Below are positions 40,903-50,589 of a DNA stretch of 64,000 nucleotides, one piece after another. The translations under genes were made by a program, and so were the position numbers. Source of the DNA: Phaeobacter sp. HF9A (GTDB taxonomy: Bacteria > Pseudomonadota > Alphaproteobacteria > Rhodobacterales > Rhodobacteraceae); contig NZ_JAATOX010000008.1 of the NCBI RefSeq assembly GCF_011806385.1, positions 1 through 64,000 on the forward strand, written 5' to 3'. The stretch's first letter is position 1. Every line of letters starts with the position of its first letter. The notes under the pieces were generated by a model. The model was given only the letters and a program-made list of their open reading frames with translations, had not been told where the DNA came from and ran no database searches.

Positions 40903-42705
40903 TCACATGGCCCGGATCAAGGCAGGACCAAACAGCAGCGCCGCCCCCGCCAGTGCCAGCGCCGCGCGCATCATGCCGGGCAACCGCCCGATCACCGCAT
41001 AGGAAAGAGCCGCCAGGCTGGCTCCCATCGCGACAAAGGCGACAATCGCCGCAACGGGCGTATCCGGCAGGTGGATCAGCGCCGGCCAAGTCACCATGCC
41101 AAGCGGGATCAGATACAAGCCGATGCCAAGCGCCATCGCCGTGCCCGCCACCTTGATCCAGTTTTCCCCTACCATCCCCGACGCGATGAAGACCGCGCCG
41201 CACACTGGCGGCGTGATGGTGGACAGCAGTGCGAACCAGAACACGAACAAATGTGCCTGAAGCGGCGCCAGCCCCAGTTTCATCAGGGCCGGCCCCGCCA
41301 CCGAAACACAAATCACATAGGCCGCCGTGGTCGGCACCTCCATGCCCAGGATCAGACAGGCAAGTGCTGTCAGCAACAACGAGGCCCAGAGCTGACCGCC
41401 GGAACCTTCCAGGATGACCGAGGTGATCTTTACCCCGAGGCCGGTTGCGCCCAGAACGCCAATGATGATCGACGCGCAAAAGATGATCGCGGCGATCATT
41501 GCCACCTGCCTCGCCGAGGTCAGCAGCGCCTCGGCCAGACGACGCGCGGTCTGGGCCGCGTCAAACCGCAGCCGCCCGTCGATCAGCAACAGCAACGCCC
41601 CGGCCAGAATGGCCAGGCAGGCGGCATATTGCGGGGTATAGCCAAAAGCGAACATCGCCAGCATCAACACGGTGAAAGGCACCAGAAAGAACCCGGAGGT
41701 GATCAGCACATCCCGCAGCGCCGGCCGATCCGCCGCCGCCAGCCCCCTCAGGTCGAACCGGGTGGCATAGGCGTTGATCCCCACCCAGACCGCCCAGAAA
41801 TAAAGCAACGCCGGCAAGAGCGCCGCGCCCATGATCTGGGTGTAGGGCGTGCCGGTCAGCTCCACCATCACAAAGGCGCCCGCGCCCATCAAGGGCGGCA
41901 TGATCTGCCCCCCGGAGCTGGCCACCGCCTCGACCCCGGCCGCCAGGCGTCTTGGGTAGCCAAGCCGGGTCATCGCCGGCAGGGTGATTGCCCCGGTCGA
42001 GGCCACATTGGCACTGGCGGAGCCTGAAATAGACCCAAACAAGGCCGATGACAGCACCGAGACCTTTGCCGCGCCGCCTTTCAGGCGACCGGCGGCGGCA
42101 GCGGCGACATTCATGAACCCCTGCCCCGCCTCGCCCGCGTTGAGCACCGCGCCAAAGATCACAAAGATCGACACCACCCCCACGGAAACCGCCGCGAGAC
42201 TGCCCCAGATGCCGCCTTCGGCAATGGTCAATGTGCCCAGAAAAGAGCGCAGGGGCATGCCGGAATGGCCGAACTCACCCGGGATGCGATCCCCGAAAAA
42301 CCCATAGAGCAACGCCAGAACCGCGACCAAGGGCAAGGGCCAGCCAATGGCACGCCGTGCCGCCTCGATCACCACGGCAAGCAGGACAAATCCGACGCCG
42401 ATCTGAAACCCGCTCTCCAGGAACCCGTATTGATCGCCCAGACGATCGGCATTCCAGGCCACCCAGCAGGCGGCGGCAACGCCAAGGAGGCTCAGCACCG
42501 CGCCCGACAGCAGCCGCCAGCGGCCAGAGACGCCAAACAGGAAAACCCAAGGCAGGATCAGCGCCAGATGCAGCGGGCGAGACACCAGATTGGGCACCAG
42601 GCCGGAAAACACCAGCCCGATGTGAAACGCCACCACCACAAAGCCCAATGCGATCCAAATTCCGCGTTGCCACGGGGTGTCCGGCAGCTCGTTCAATCCG
42701 CTCAT
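40903..42705 (-). CDS. TRAP transporter fused permease (DctQM fusion), TAXI type
   Basis: The 600-residue inner-membrane protein contains a fused small-plus-large TRAP permease, the standard partner of TAXI binding proteins. The N-terminal 150 residues hold about four helices (DctQ part). The remainder is DctM-like with GSISGSASANVASTGAITLPAM and VASSGGQIMPPLMGAGAFVM. The C-terminus ends in several short hydrophobic segments. It follows the binding-protein gene by 73 bases, which contain a small hairpin. Substrate unknown; TAXI systems mostly carry dicarboxylates or glutamate-like acids. Confidence 0.9.
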   Translation of the reverse strand: MSGLNELPDTPWQRGIWIALGFVVVAFHIGLVFSGLVPNLVSRPLHLALILPWVFLFGVSGRWRLLSGAVLSLLGVAAACWVAWNADRLGDQYGFLESGFQIGVGFVLLAVVIEAARRAIGWPLPLVAVLALLYGFFGDRIPGEFGHSGMPLRSFLGTLTIAEGGIWGSLAAVSVGVVSIFVIFGAVLNAGEAGQGFMNVAAAAAGRLKGGAAKVSVLSSALFGSISGSASANVASTGAITLPAMTRLGYPRRLAAGVEAVASSGGQIMPPLMGAGAFVMVELTGTPYTQIMGAALLPALLYFWAVWVGINAYATRFDLRGLAAADRPALRDVLITSGFFLVPFTVLMLAMFAFGYTPQYAACLAILAGALLLLIDGRLRFDAAQTARRLAEALLTSARQVAMIAAIIFCASIIIGVLGATGLGVKITSVILEGSGGQLWASLLLTALACLILGMEVPTTAAYVICVSVAGPALMKLGLAPLQAHLFVFWFALLSTITPPVCGAVFIASGMVGENWIKVAGTAMALGIGLYLIPLGMVTWPALIHLPDTPVAAIVAFVAMGASLAALSYAVIGRLPGMMRAALALAGAALLFGPALIRAM

Positions 42706-42733
42706 AGTTCCGTACTTTCCAATAAAGAAGGCC

Positions 42734-42747
42734 GGGCCATGCGGCCC
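42734..42747 (-). promoter_or_regulatory. Intercistronic hairpin after TAXI binding protein
   Basis: GGGCC-ATGC-GGCCC. On the minus strand it is followed by GGCCTTCTTTATT. Short but GC-only stem in the gap between binding-protein and permease genes. Confidence 0.35.
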
Positions 42748-42778
42748 AGCCCCCGGTCGTTTGCAAGGCGTGCTTGCG

Positions 42779-43738
42779 TTACATCTGTGCGTCGGTCAGC
42801 GCAATGCCGGCCTCTTGGTAATAGCGGATCGCACCGGGGTGGATCTTGCCGGTGATGGTGCTCATCAGATCGACATCGACCCCGTTCCACCAAGAGGCAC
42901 CCTCGGCCATCTCGGCCTTGCTTTCCCAAAAGGTCTTGGTCAGCTGATAGGCGGTTTCGTCATCCAGCTTGGTGGTCGCATAGGCCACCACCGGCAGCGA
43001 GGTGGTAACGATATCCTGCTCCTGACCGGCATAGGTGCCCGCCGGGATCACCAGCCGGGTGCGCTTGGTCTCCGCGACCTGATCATCGCTCAGCGACAGA
43101 ACCGTCACCCCGGTCGAGGCCGCAGCCTCCACCACATTGGGGGCGGGCCAGGATCCGGCGGTCACGAAACCATCAATCTGGCCGTTCTTCAGCGCCGCCA
43201 CCGCGTTGGACAGTTCCGCATCGGCGATCTTGACCTTGCCTTCCAGGCCAAAGAGCTTGAGGTATTTTTCACCCTCCCGCGCGCCAAAGCTGCCCTTGCC
43301 CAACAACAGCGTCTTGCCGTCCAGATCCGCGAAATCCGCGACACCGCTGTCATCGGACATCACGAAATGCATGGTCAGCGACGGAATCGGAAAGAGCGCA
43401 CGAATATTGTCAAAGGCCGGGTCGGATTTGCCTTCAAACATCGCCTTGCCGTTCTGCGCCAGCCCGACCAGCGCGGGCGGCGTGGTAAAGACGTAATCGC
43501 CGCCGCGGGCGCGCACTTCCATCACGTTCTGAACAGAGCCTTGCCCCTCTTCGATGGTAACGATGATATCGCCATCCGATCCGGCCTTCATCGCCTCGGC
43601 GATCTGCACGCCCATCTGATAGTAAGAGGTGCCCGCCTTGGCGGATTTATAGGTGACCCGGGTTTCGGCCTGGGCCGGCGCAGCGAGCAGCGCGCCCGCC
43701 GCGACAGCCCCGCTAAGCCATTTGATTGCATGAAACAT
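42779..43738 (-). CDS. TAXI-family TRAP transporter solute-binding protein
   Basis: Periplasmic receptor of 319 residues with signal peptide MFHAIKWLSGAVAAGALLAAPAQAE. TAXI features are TRVTYKSAKAGTSYYQMGVQIAEAM, VEVRARGGDYVFTTPP-type region (VMEVRARGGDYVF) and KTLLLGKGSFGAREGE. The start at 43738 follows GGAGGG. It feeds the fused permease downstream. This TRAP class is structurally distinct from the two DctP systems in the window. Confidence 0.9.
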   Translation of the reverse strand: MFHAIKWLSGAVAAGALLAAPAQAETRVTYKSAKAGTSYYQMGVQIAEAMKAGSDGDIIVTIEEGQGSVQNVMEVRARGGDYVFTTPPALVGLAQNGKAMFEGKSDPAFDNIRALFPIPSLTMHFVMSDDSGVADFADLDGKTLLLGKGSFGAREGEKYLKLFGLEGKVKIADAELSNAVAALKNGQIDGFVTAGSWPAPNVVEAAASTGVTVLSLSDDQVAETKRTRLVIPAGTYAGQEQDIVTTSLPVVAYATTKLDDETAYQLTKTFWESKAEMAEGASWWNGVDVDLMSTITGKIHPGAIRYYQEAGIALTDAQM

Positions 43739-43843
43739 TTGAAACCCTCCGATTGATTTGGCAGGAGAAAGCCCCAGAATCCCAGCGAGGTCAATCAGCC
43801 ATCTGCGCTGCATTGCAGCGAAATCGACAAAGGGCTGGCGACG

Positions 43844-44545
43844 TCATTCTCCTTCGGCGGCGAACCATTCGTGATTGGCGGCGCGGATGCGATCCAGCTG
43901 TTGCAGGATGCGGCTCAGGTGATTGCGAATAGCCGTGCTGGCGCCCTCGACATCCTGCGCCCGCAGATTACGCATGATCTCCACGTGGTCATTCCAGGCA
44001 TCGCGCGAGGCAAAGCTCAGCGACAGCATCCGCACCCGGTCCATATGGCCCTTGTTCTCGGCGATGAGCTCCCAGAAGAACCCTACCCCGGCACCGTTGC
44101 AGATCTCGTGATGAAAGAGATCGTCCAGCCGGTGAAACTCCGCCTTGTCCTCGGCGCGCACGGCGGCGTCCTGTTGCGCGATCAGATCGTCCAGAACATC
44201 CAGCGACTCGGCGCTGAGCGTCAGCGCCGCGGTGCGCACCGTCTCCACCTCCAGCGCGGTGCGGATGGAGCGCGCCCGCAGCACCGCGTTTTCGGAAATC
44301 AAGGTCACCGTGGTGGCCCGCTGCGGCCGGATCAGCAGATAGCCAAGTTTCGCAAGCCGGAAGAACGCATCGCGCACCGGCTGCCGGGACACGCCCAGGG
44401 CCTTGGCCAGTTCGGCCTCTGACACCTTGCTGCCCGGTTCCAGATCCAGCGAGAGGATCTGACGCTGCAATTGCCCAAAGACCTGCTCAGCCACGGACGG
44501 ACGACCGGCGGGATCCTGATGCGCGGGGGGCTGAAACTCAATCAT
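43844..44545 (-). CDS. GntR-family (FadR/FCD) transcriptional regulator, probable hexuronate repressor
   Basis: The 233-residue protein has an N-terminal winged HTH (EAELAKALGVSRQPVRDAFFRL) and a C-terminal FCD ligand-binding domain with the metal-binding His pattern (LDDLFHHEICNGAG). It is divergent from uxaC, and the 98-base gap between the two contains an 18-bp palindrome. In many bacteria UxuR/ExuR-type FCD regulators control glucuronate genes, so a repressor relieved by a uronate intermediate is the likely role. Confidence 0.88.
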   Translation of the reverse strand: MIEFQPPAHQDPAGRPSVAEQVFGQLQRQILSLDLEPGSKVSEAELAKALGVSRQPVRDAFFRLAKLGYLLIRPQRATTVTLISENAVLRARSIRTALEVETVRTAALTLSAESLDVLDDLIAQQDAAVRAEDKAEFHRLDDLFHHEICNGAGVGFFWELIAENKGHMDRVRMLSLSFASRDAWNDHVEIMRNLRAQDVEGASTAIRNHLSRILQQLDRIRAANHEWFAAEGE

Positions 44546-44565
44546 GCATTTTCCTTGACCGAAAC

Positions 44566-44583
44566 TGATATACTAGCATATTA
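44566..44583. promoter_or_regulatory. Putative GntR operator in gntR-uxaC promoter region
   Basis: Imperfect 18-bp palindrome TGATATACTAGCATATTA, centred on CTAG with 5 of 7 arm positions symmetric. It lies 5 bases after a TTGACC -35-like element (44555-44560) and overlaps likely -10 sequences, a repression geometry. Confidence 0.45.
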
Positions 44584-44643
44584 GTTCCAATTGCAGGCTG
44601 GGTCCAGCGCTGATGTGCTTTAAAAACAAGGGAGAATACGATT

Positions 44644-46050
44644 TTGTCATTGCTGGATGAGAATCGGCTTCTGCCTGTTGAACCCAAGCTTCGCAGCCTT
44701 GCCCGCGCGCTTTATGACAGCATCGCACAGGCGCCGATCATCTCGCCGCACGGGCATACGGACCCGCGCTGGTTTGCCGAAAACGCCGCCTTTCCCGACC
44801 CGGCGCAGCTGTTTGTGACACCGGATCACTATGTGTTTCGCATGCTGCACAGCCAGGGCGTCGCGCTGGAGGATCTGGGCGTACCCCGCGTGGATGGCGG
44901 CACGACCGAGGTCGATGGCCGTAAGATCTGGCGCCGCTTTGCCGAGCGGTATCACCTGTTTCGTGGCACCCCCTCGCGGATCTGGCTGGACCATGCCTTT
45001 CAGGAAGTCTTTGGCCTCGACACACGGCTGAGCGCGGCGACCGCTGACCACTGTTACGATCACATCAGTGATTGCCTCGCCCGGCCGGAATTCCGCCCCC
45101 GGGCGCTGTTTGATCGCTTCGGGATCGAGGTCATCGCCACCACCGAAAGCCCGCTGGACGATCTGAAATGGCACAGGATGATCCAGGACAGCGACTGGGG
45201 CGGACGGGTGATCACCGCCTATCGCCCCGATGCGGTGGTGGACCCGGATTTCGAGGGATTTGTCGAAAATGTCGAAGCCTTCTGCGCCCTCGCGGGCGAA
45301 AGTGCCGCCAGCTTCGCCGGCTATCTGAACGCCCATCGCAACCGCCGCACCTATTTCAAACGCTTTGGCGCCACCTCCAGCGACCACGGCCACCCCACCG
45401 CCGCCACCCGCAATTTCACCCGCGCCGAGATTGAGGCGCTGTATGCCAAGGTGATGACCGGCAAGGCCGATGCCGCCGAGCGCGAGGATTTCCGTGGCCA
45501 GATGCTGACCGAGATGGCGCGGCTGTCGCTGGAGGATGGCCTGGTAATGCAGATCCACCCGGGCGCCCTGCGCAACCATTCTGCCGGGGTGCTGGCACGC
45601 TTTGGCCGCGACAAGGGCTATGACATTCCCACCCGCACCGATTACGTCACCGCGCTGAAGCCGCTTCTGGATGCGGTGGGCATGGAGCGTGACCTGACCA
45701 TCATCCTGTTTACGCTGGATGAAACCTCCTATGCGCGCGAGCTGGCACCGCTGGCCGGGGTCTATCCCTGCCTGCGGCTTGGCCCCGCCTGGTGGTTCCA
45801 CGACAGCTATGAAGGCATGATGCGCTTTCGCCAGATGACCACGGAAACCGCCGGGTTCTACAACACCGTCGGCTTCAACGATGACACCCGCGCTTTTTGC
45901 TCCATTCCCGCCCGCCATGATGTGGCGCGGAGGGTGGATGCCAGTTACCTCGCCACGCTGATCGCCACAGGGCGGCTCGGCGAGGACGAGGGGTTTGAGG
46001 TCGTGGAGGACCTCGCACACCGGCTTGCCCGTCAAGCCTACCGGCTCTGA
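44644..46050 (+). CDS. uxaC: Glucuronate isomerase
   Basis: Converts D-glucuronate to D-fructuronate (and galacturonate to tagaturonate). The 468-residue length equals the family norm. Visible family features are [15 protein letters not shown] with the metal-binding His pair, [12 protein letters not shown] and [15 protein letters not shown]. It starts with TTG at 44644, preceded by AAGGGAG. First gene of the hexuronate operon, divergent from the GntR regulator. No uxaA/uxaB is present, so the pathway here follows the fructuronate-mannonate branch. Confidence 0.95.
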   Translation: MSLLDENRLLPVEPKLRSLARALYDSIAQAPIISPHGHTDPRWFAENAAFPDPAQLFVTPDHYVFRMLHSQGVALEDLGVPRVDGGTTEVDGRKIWRRFAERYHLFRGTPSRIWLDHAFQEVFGLDTRLSAATADHCYDHISDCLARPEFRPRALFDRFGIEVIATTESPLDDLKWHRMIQDSDWGGRVITAYRPDAVVDPDFEGFVENVEAFCALAGESAASFAGYLNAHRNRRTYFKRFGATSSDHGHPTAATRNFTRAEIEALYAKVMTGKADAAEREDFRGQMLTEMARLSLEDGLVMQIHPGALRNHSAGVLARFGRDKGYDIPTRTDYVTALKPLLDAVGMERDLTIILFTLDETSYARELAPLAGVYPCLRLGPAWWFHDSYEGMMRFRQMTTETAGFYNTVGFNDDTRAFCSIPARHDVARRVDASYLATLIATGRLGEDEGFEVVEDLAHRLARQAYRL

Positions 46051-46078
46051 GGAGAGCCACCCAAGGGAGGAAATAATA

Positions 46079-47062
46079 ATGAACAAACTAACACTTACGG
46101 CGGCCCTATTGGCCAGCACCATGATCGCGGGCCTTGCCAGCGCATCAGACTGCGAAACCACGCTGCGCTCGTCCGACACCCACCCCGAAGGCTATCCGAC
46201 CGTCGTCGCGGTCGAGGCCATGGGCGAGATCCTGAAAGAGAGCACCGATAGCAAGCTCTGCGTCGAGGTCTTTCACTCCGCCCAGCTGGGACAAGAGAAA
46301 GACACCATCGAGCAGACCCAATTCGGCGTCATCGACCTGAACCGCGTGTCGCTTGGCCCCTTCAACAATATCATCGAAGAAACCCAGATCCCCTCGCTGC
46401 CCTATATCTTCCGCTCGGTGGAGCATATGCACCACGTCATGGACGGCCCCATCGGCGAGGAAATCCTCGCGGCCTTTGCCGAACATGACCTGATCGGTCT
46501 GGCCTTCTACGATGGCGGCTCGCGCAGTTTCTACAACCGCGAAAAGCCGATCAACTCGATGGAGGATCTGGCAGGCATGAAGTTCCGCGTCATGCAGTCC
46601 GACCTGTTTGTCGATATGGTCGACGCATTGGGCGCCAATGCCACGCCGATGCCCTACGGCGAGGTCTATTCCTCGATCCAGACCGGCGTCATCGACGGGG
46701 CCGAGAACAACTGGCCTTCGTTTGAAAGCTCCGGCCATTTTGAGGTCGCAGGCTACTACACCCTCGATCAGCACCTGATCGTGCCAGAGGTTCTGGTGAT
46801 GTCGAAAAAGACCTGGGATGGCCTTAGCGCCGAGGATCAGGCCGCCGTCAAAGCCGCCGCCAAGGCATCGGTTCCAGTGATGCGCGACCTCTGGGCGGAA
46901 CGCGAAAAAGCCTCCGAGGCCAAGGTGCGGGCCGCGGGCGTCGAGATCGTCGAGAACATCGACAAGACGCCGTTCATCGAGGCGATGGTGCCGGTCTACG
47001 AAAAATACGTCACTTCCGACAAGCTCAAGGATCTGGTGACCCGCATTCAGGCCACCGAGTAA
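46079..47062 (+). CDS. TRAP solute-binding protein, uronate type (DctP-like)
   Basis: Periplasmic receptor of 327 residues with signal peptide [22 protein letters not shown]. The [21 protein letters not shown] and [47 protein letters not shown] regions (quoted in part) carry the conserved DctP Arg and Asn ligand contacts. A strong GGGAGG site precedes the ATG. Lies between uxaC and the permeases, so D-glucuronate, galacturonate or an unsaturated uronate is the likely ligand, as known for several TRAP proteins next to uxu/kdu genes. Confidence 0.93.
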   Translation: MNKLTLTAALLASTMIAGLASASDCETTLRSSDTHPEGYPTVVAVEAMGEILKESTDSKLCVEVFHSAQLGQEKDTIEQTQFGVIDLNRVSLGPFNNIIEETQIPSLPYIFRSVEHMHHVMDGPIGEEILAAFAEHDLIGLAFYDGGSRSFYNREKPINSMEDLAGMKFRVMQSDLFVDMVDALGANATPMPYGEVYSSIQTGVIDGAENNWPSFESSGHFEVAGYYTLDQHLIVPEVLVMSKKTWDGLSAEDQAAVKAAAKASVPVMRDLWAEREKASEAKVRAAGVEIVENIDKTPFIEAMVPVYEKYVTSDKLKDLVTRIQATE

Positions 47063-47078
47063 TCCGACGCAAGATAGC

Positions 47079-47108
47079 GATCGGGGCGCGCCAAGCTGCG
47101 CCCCGATC
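47079..47108 (+). promoter_or_regulatory. Intercistronic hairpin between TRAP binding protein and small permease
   Basis: Perfect 11-bp stem GATCGGGGCGC/GCGCCCCGATC with an 8-base loop, 16 bases after the dctP stop. No T-run follows; probably stabilises the dctP part of the mRNA. Confidence 0.55.
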
Positions 47109-47131
47109 CTTCGCAGATGGGAGGGGAAAGC

Positions 47132-47713
47132 GTGCAGAAATTCATGCTGCGGCTGGCGCAGATAACCGGCATTTTGGCCCAGCTCGGGCTTTGGGTGGCC
47201 GGGGCCGGGGTGGTCTTGATGACCATCATCATCGCCGCGCAGGTGTTCTGGCGCTATGTGCTCAATGACTCCCTGCCCTGGAGCGAACCCGCCGCCGTGA
47301 TGATCATGGGCTGGTTTATTTTCCTCGGCGCCGCTGTCGGCATTCGCGAAGGCTATCACCTGGCCTTTGATGTGATGATCATGGTGCTACCGCGCAGGCT
47401 GCGGCTGTGGTGCTTTTCCATATCCGACGTTGTGATCTGCGCCTTTGGCGTCGGCATGGCCAAATACGGCACCGATCTGGCGCTCAAGACAGCGCATAAC
47501 AAGCTGCCCTCGCTTGGCATTTCCGGCGCCTTTGATTTCCTGCCGCTGACGGTGGGGGGCGTGCTGCTGGTGCTCTTCACGCTGGAACGGCTGGCCCGTC
47601 GCGCCGCCGGGCTGCCCACCCGCCGCTTTGGCGATGATCACGACGACGAACATGCCTCGGATGAGGCCACAGTTGCGGCCCATTCCGCCCAAACCGCCGC
47701 AGAAAAGGCCTGA
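47132..47713 (+). CDS. TRAP transporter small permease (DctQ-like)
   Basis: Four-segment membrane subunit, 193 residues, with FWRYVLNDSLPWSEPAAVMIMGWFIF-type core (only part quoted) typical of uronate/sialic-acid-type DctQ. A GTG start at 47132 is chosen because GGGAGGGG lies 5-6 bases upstream; an ATG at 47117 overlaps that ribosome site and is less likely. The C-terminus is acidic and His-rich (FGDDHDDEHASDEAT). It is followed by the large permease after 5 bases. Confidence 0.88.
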   Translation: MQKFMLRLAQITGILAQLGLWVAGAGVVLMTIIIAAQVFWRYVLNDSLPWSEPAAVMIMGWFIFLGAAVGIREGYHLAFDVMIMVLPRRLRLWCFSISDVVICAFGVGMAKYGTDLALKTAHNKLPSLGISGAFDFLPLTVGGVLLVLFTLERLARRAAGLPTRRFGDDHDDEHASDEATVAAHSAQTAAEKA

Positions 47714-47718
47714 CGCCC

Positions 47719-48999
47719 ATGGAACTCTGGATCCTCTTTGGCACATTTTCGCTGCTCTTGCTGATCGGCACGCCGGTGGCCTTCTGCCTTGGCGCGGCCT
47801 CGCTTGCTACAGTGCTTTATCTCGACCTCCCGCCAGTGGTGGTGTTTCAGCGGCTGAACTCCGGCGTTTCGGTCTATGCGCTGATGGCGATCCCCTTCTT
47901 TATCTACGCCGGCGATCTGATGGTGCGCGGCGATATCGCCCGCCGTCTGGTGGCCCTGGCCGCCGCCGCCGTTGGCCACATGCGCGGTGGGCTGGGGCAG
48001 GTGAACATCGCGGCATCCGTCATGTTCGGCGGGGTTTCCGGTTCCGCTGCGGCGGATGCCTCGGCTGTGGGCGGCCTGATGGTGCCGCAGATGAAAGAGC
48101 GCGGATACGGCGCGGATTATGCGGTGAACATCACCGTGGTCTCGTCCATCATCGCGCTGATGCTGCCGCCCTCACATAACATGATCATCTATTCGATCTC
48201 GGCTGGCGGCAAGATCTCGATCGCCGATCTGTTCACCGCCGGAATTATCCCCGGCATGCTGCTGGCGGGGTCGCTGATGGTCGCCGCATGGTTTGTGGCC
48301 AAGAAACGCGGCTACCCGACCGAGACATTCCCCGGCTGGGCTGGTCTTGCCCTGCTGTTTGCCAGCGCCGCGCCGGGGCTCATTCTGATCCTGATCATCT
48401 TTGGCGGCGTGCGGTCGGGCATCTTCACGGCGTCTGAGAGCTCCAATATCGCGGTGGTTTATGCGCTGTTTGTGACCCTGCTGGTCTATCGCAGCCTGAC
48501 CTGGAGCGCCTTTATCGCCGCCACAATCGCCGCCGTGCGCACCACCGCAATGGTGCTGATGGTGATCGGCTGCGCCGCCGCCTTTGGCTGGCTTCTGGCG
48601 TTTTTGCGCGTGCCGACCATGCTGGTCGCCTCCCTGCAAGGGCTGTCGGACAATCCCATCGTGATCCTGCTGCTGATCAACCTCGTGTTGCTCTTGCTTG
48701 GCACCTTCATGGATATGTCGCCGCTCATCGTGATCACCACGCCGATTTTCCTGCCGGTGGCGCAGGCCTTTGGCGTCGATCCGGTGCATTTCGGAGTGAT
48801 CCTGATCCTGAACCTCGGCATCGGTCTCTGCACCCCGCCGGTGGGCGCAGTCCTGTTTGTCGGCTGCGCCGTCGGACGCGTGTCGATCTGGTACGTGTTG
48901 CGCAGCATCTGGCCCTTCTATGGCGCTGCCGTCGCCACCCTGATGGCCGTCACCTATATCCCGGCGCTGTCGCTCTGGCTGCCGTCGCTCTTCCACTAA
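47719..48999 (+). CDS. TRAP transporter large permease (DctM-like)
   Basis: Membrane subunit of 426 residues that completes the uronate TRAP system. Typical elements are the N-terminal GTPVAFCLGAASLATVLYL, GGVSGSAAADASAVGGLMVPQM and the C-terminal LILNLGIGLCTPPVGAVLFV. Tightly packed between dctQ and kduI (10 bases to the latter), so import and catabolism are co-expressed. Confidence 0.93.
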   Translation: MELWILFGTFSLLLLIGTPVAFCLGAASLATVLYLDLPPVVVFQRLNSGVSVYALMAIPFFIYAGDLMVRGDIARRLVALAAAAVGHMRGGLGQVNIAASVMFGGVSGSAAADASAVGGLMVPQMKERGYGADYAVNITVVSSIIALMLPPSHNMIIYSISAGGKISIADLFTAGIIPGMLLAGSLMVAAWFVAKKRGYPTETFPGWAGLALLFASAAPGLILILIIFGGVRSGIFTASESSNIAVVYALFVTLLVYRSLTWSAFIAATIAAVRTTAMVLMVIGCAAAFGWLLAFLRVPTMLVASLQGLSDNPIVILLLINLVLLLLGTFMDMSPLIVITTPIFLPVAQAFGVDPVHFGVILILNLGIGLCTPPVGAVLFVGCAVGRVSIWYVLRSIWPFYGAAVATLMAVTYIPALSLWLPSLFH

Positions 49000-49009
49000 G
49001 GAACATCTC

Positions 49010-49834
49010 ATGCTCTATGTTGAAACCCGCCACGCCATTCATCCCGACCACGCCAAGGGCATGGACACCGCCGCCCTGCGGCAGCATTTCCTGACCGAGG
49101 ATATGTTTCAGGACGGCCAGATCCGGCTGGTCTACAGCCACTATGACCGCTTCACCATCGGCGGGGCCGTGCCCGCTGGCGGCACGCTCACGCTCGACAA
49201 GGTCGAGGAGACCCGCACCGACAGCTTTCTGGAGCGGCGCGAGATGGGCATCGTCAACATCGGCGCGCCCGGCACCGTCACCGCCGCGAGCCAAAGCTGG
49301 GAAATGGCGCGCGGCGATGTGCTCTATCTCGGCATGGGCGCCGGGCCGGTGAGCTTTTCGGGGGATGGGCGGTTCTATATCACCTCCGCCCCCGCCCACC
49401 GCGCCTGTCCGCACCGCCTGATCACGCTCGCCGAGGCCAAACGGGTGGAGATGGGCGACAGTGCCACCTCGAACAAGCGGGTGATCAACCAGTTCATCCA
49501 TCCGCTGGTGATGGAGAGCTGCCAATTGGTGCTGGGCTATACCACGCTGCTGGAGGGCTCGGTCTGGAACACCATGCCCGCCCATACCCATGATCGCCGG
49601 ATGGAGGCCTATCTCTATTGGGATATGGCCCCCGAAGCCCGCGTGCTGCATCTGATGGGCGAGCCTCAGGAAACCCGCCACCTGTTTGTCGCCAATGAAC
49701 AAGGGGTGCTGTCGCCGCCCTGGTCGATCCACTCCGGCGCGGGTATCGGCAGCTATTCTTTCATCTGGGCGATGGCGGGCGACAATGTCGATTATACCGA
49801 TATGGACTTTTTCCAGCCGGAGGACTTGCGATGA
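49010..49834 (+). CDS. kduI: 5-dehydro-4-deoxy-D-glucuronate isomerase
   Basis: Converts 5-keto-4-deoxyuronate, derived from unsaturated uronates, to 2,5-diketo-3-deoxygluconate. The 274-residue length and the metal-binding cupin motif MPAHTHDRRMEAYLY (His-His-Glu) identify KduI. The N-terminus has the family pattern RHAIHPDHAKGMDTAALRQHF. It overlaps kduD by 4 bases. Its presence next to uxaC shows the operon serves both saturated and unsaturated uronic acids. Confidence 0.95.
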   Translation: MLYVETRHAIHPDHAKGMDTAALRQHFLTEDMFQDGQIRLVYSHYDRFTIGGAVPAGGTLTLDKVEETRTDSFLERREMGIVNIGAPGTVTAASQSWEMARGDVLYLGMGAGPVSFSGDGRFYITSAPAHRACPHRLITLAEAKRVEMGDSATSNKRVINQFIHPLVMESCQLVLGYTTLLEGSVWNTMPAHTHDRRMEAYLYWDMAPEARVLHLMGEPQETRHLFVANEQGVLSPPWSIHSGAGIGSYSFIWAMAGDNVDYTDMDFFQPEDLR

Positions 49835-50589
49835 GCGTGTTTTCCCTCGCCGATCGCCGCGCGCTGGTGACCGGCGCCAATACCGGCATTGGTCAGGCCA
49901 TCGCCCTGTCCCTGGCCGCACAGGGCGCGCGGGTGACCTGCGCCGGGCGCCGCGCCTGCACGGATACGGTAGAACAGATCACCGCCGCAGGCGGCAGCGC
50001 CGAGGAGCTGATCCTGGATCTTGCCGACCCGATGGCGGCGCGTGATCTCTTTGACGGGGAGGAGTATTCCATCCTCATCAACAACGCGGGCATCATCCGC
50101 CGCGCCGAAAGCCTCGATTTCACCGAGTCTGACTGGGATGATGTGATGGATGTGAATCTGAAAGCGCTGTTTTTCACGGCGCAGGCTTTTGCGCGCGCCT
50201 GTCTCACCCGCCCTGCCCCGGCACCGGGCGAAAGCCGGGGCGCCATCGTCAATATCGCCTCGCTGCTGTCGTTTCAGGGCGGCATAAGGGTGCCATCCTA
50301 TACCGCCGCCAAACATGGCGTCGCCGGGGTGACCAAGATCCTCGCCAATGAATGGGCCGCGCAGGGATTGAATGTAAACGCCATCGCGCCGGGCTATATC
50401 GCGACCAATAATACCGAGGCCCTGCGCAACGACCCCGACCGCAACCGCGCCATTCTGGAGCGCATTCCCGCTGGCCATTGGGGCGCGCCCGAGGATATCG
50501 GTGGCACGGCTGCCTTCCTGTGCAGCCCGGCGGCGCGCTACATCCATGGCGCAATCATTAACGTAGATGGAGGCTGGCTTGCCCGATAA
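49831..50589 (+). CDS. kduD: 2-dehydro-3-deoxy-D-gluconate 5-dehydrogenase
   Basis: NAD-dependent reduction of 2,5-diketo-3-deoxygluconate to 2-keto-3-deoxygluconate (KDG). The 252-residue classical SDR has the cofactor motif TGANTGIG (14-21), Ser144, Tyr157 and Lys161 (YTAAK), and the family ending HGAIINVDGGWLAR. Start overlaps kduI (ATGA); its last 11 bases are shared with the next gene. Confidence 0.94.
   Translation: MSVFSLADRRALVTGANTGIGQAIALSLAAQGARVTCAGRRACTDTVEQITAAGGSAEELILDLADPMAARDLFDGEEYSILINNAGIIRRAESLDFTESDWDDVMDVNLKALFFTAQAFARACLTRPAPAPGESRGAIVNIASLLSFQGGIRVPSYTAAKHGVAGVTKILANEWAAQGLNVNAIAPGYIATNNTEALRNDPDRNRAILERIPAGHWGAPEDIGGTAAFLCSPAARYIHGAIINVDGGWLAR

Noticed and set aside
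40903-43738. TAXI TRAP genes as part of the siderophore island
   Set aside because: Opposite strand, convergent with the sigma gene, no ECF-type element, and TAXI systems are not known for siderophores.
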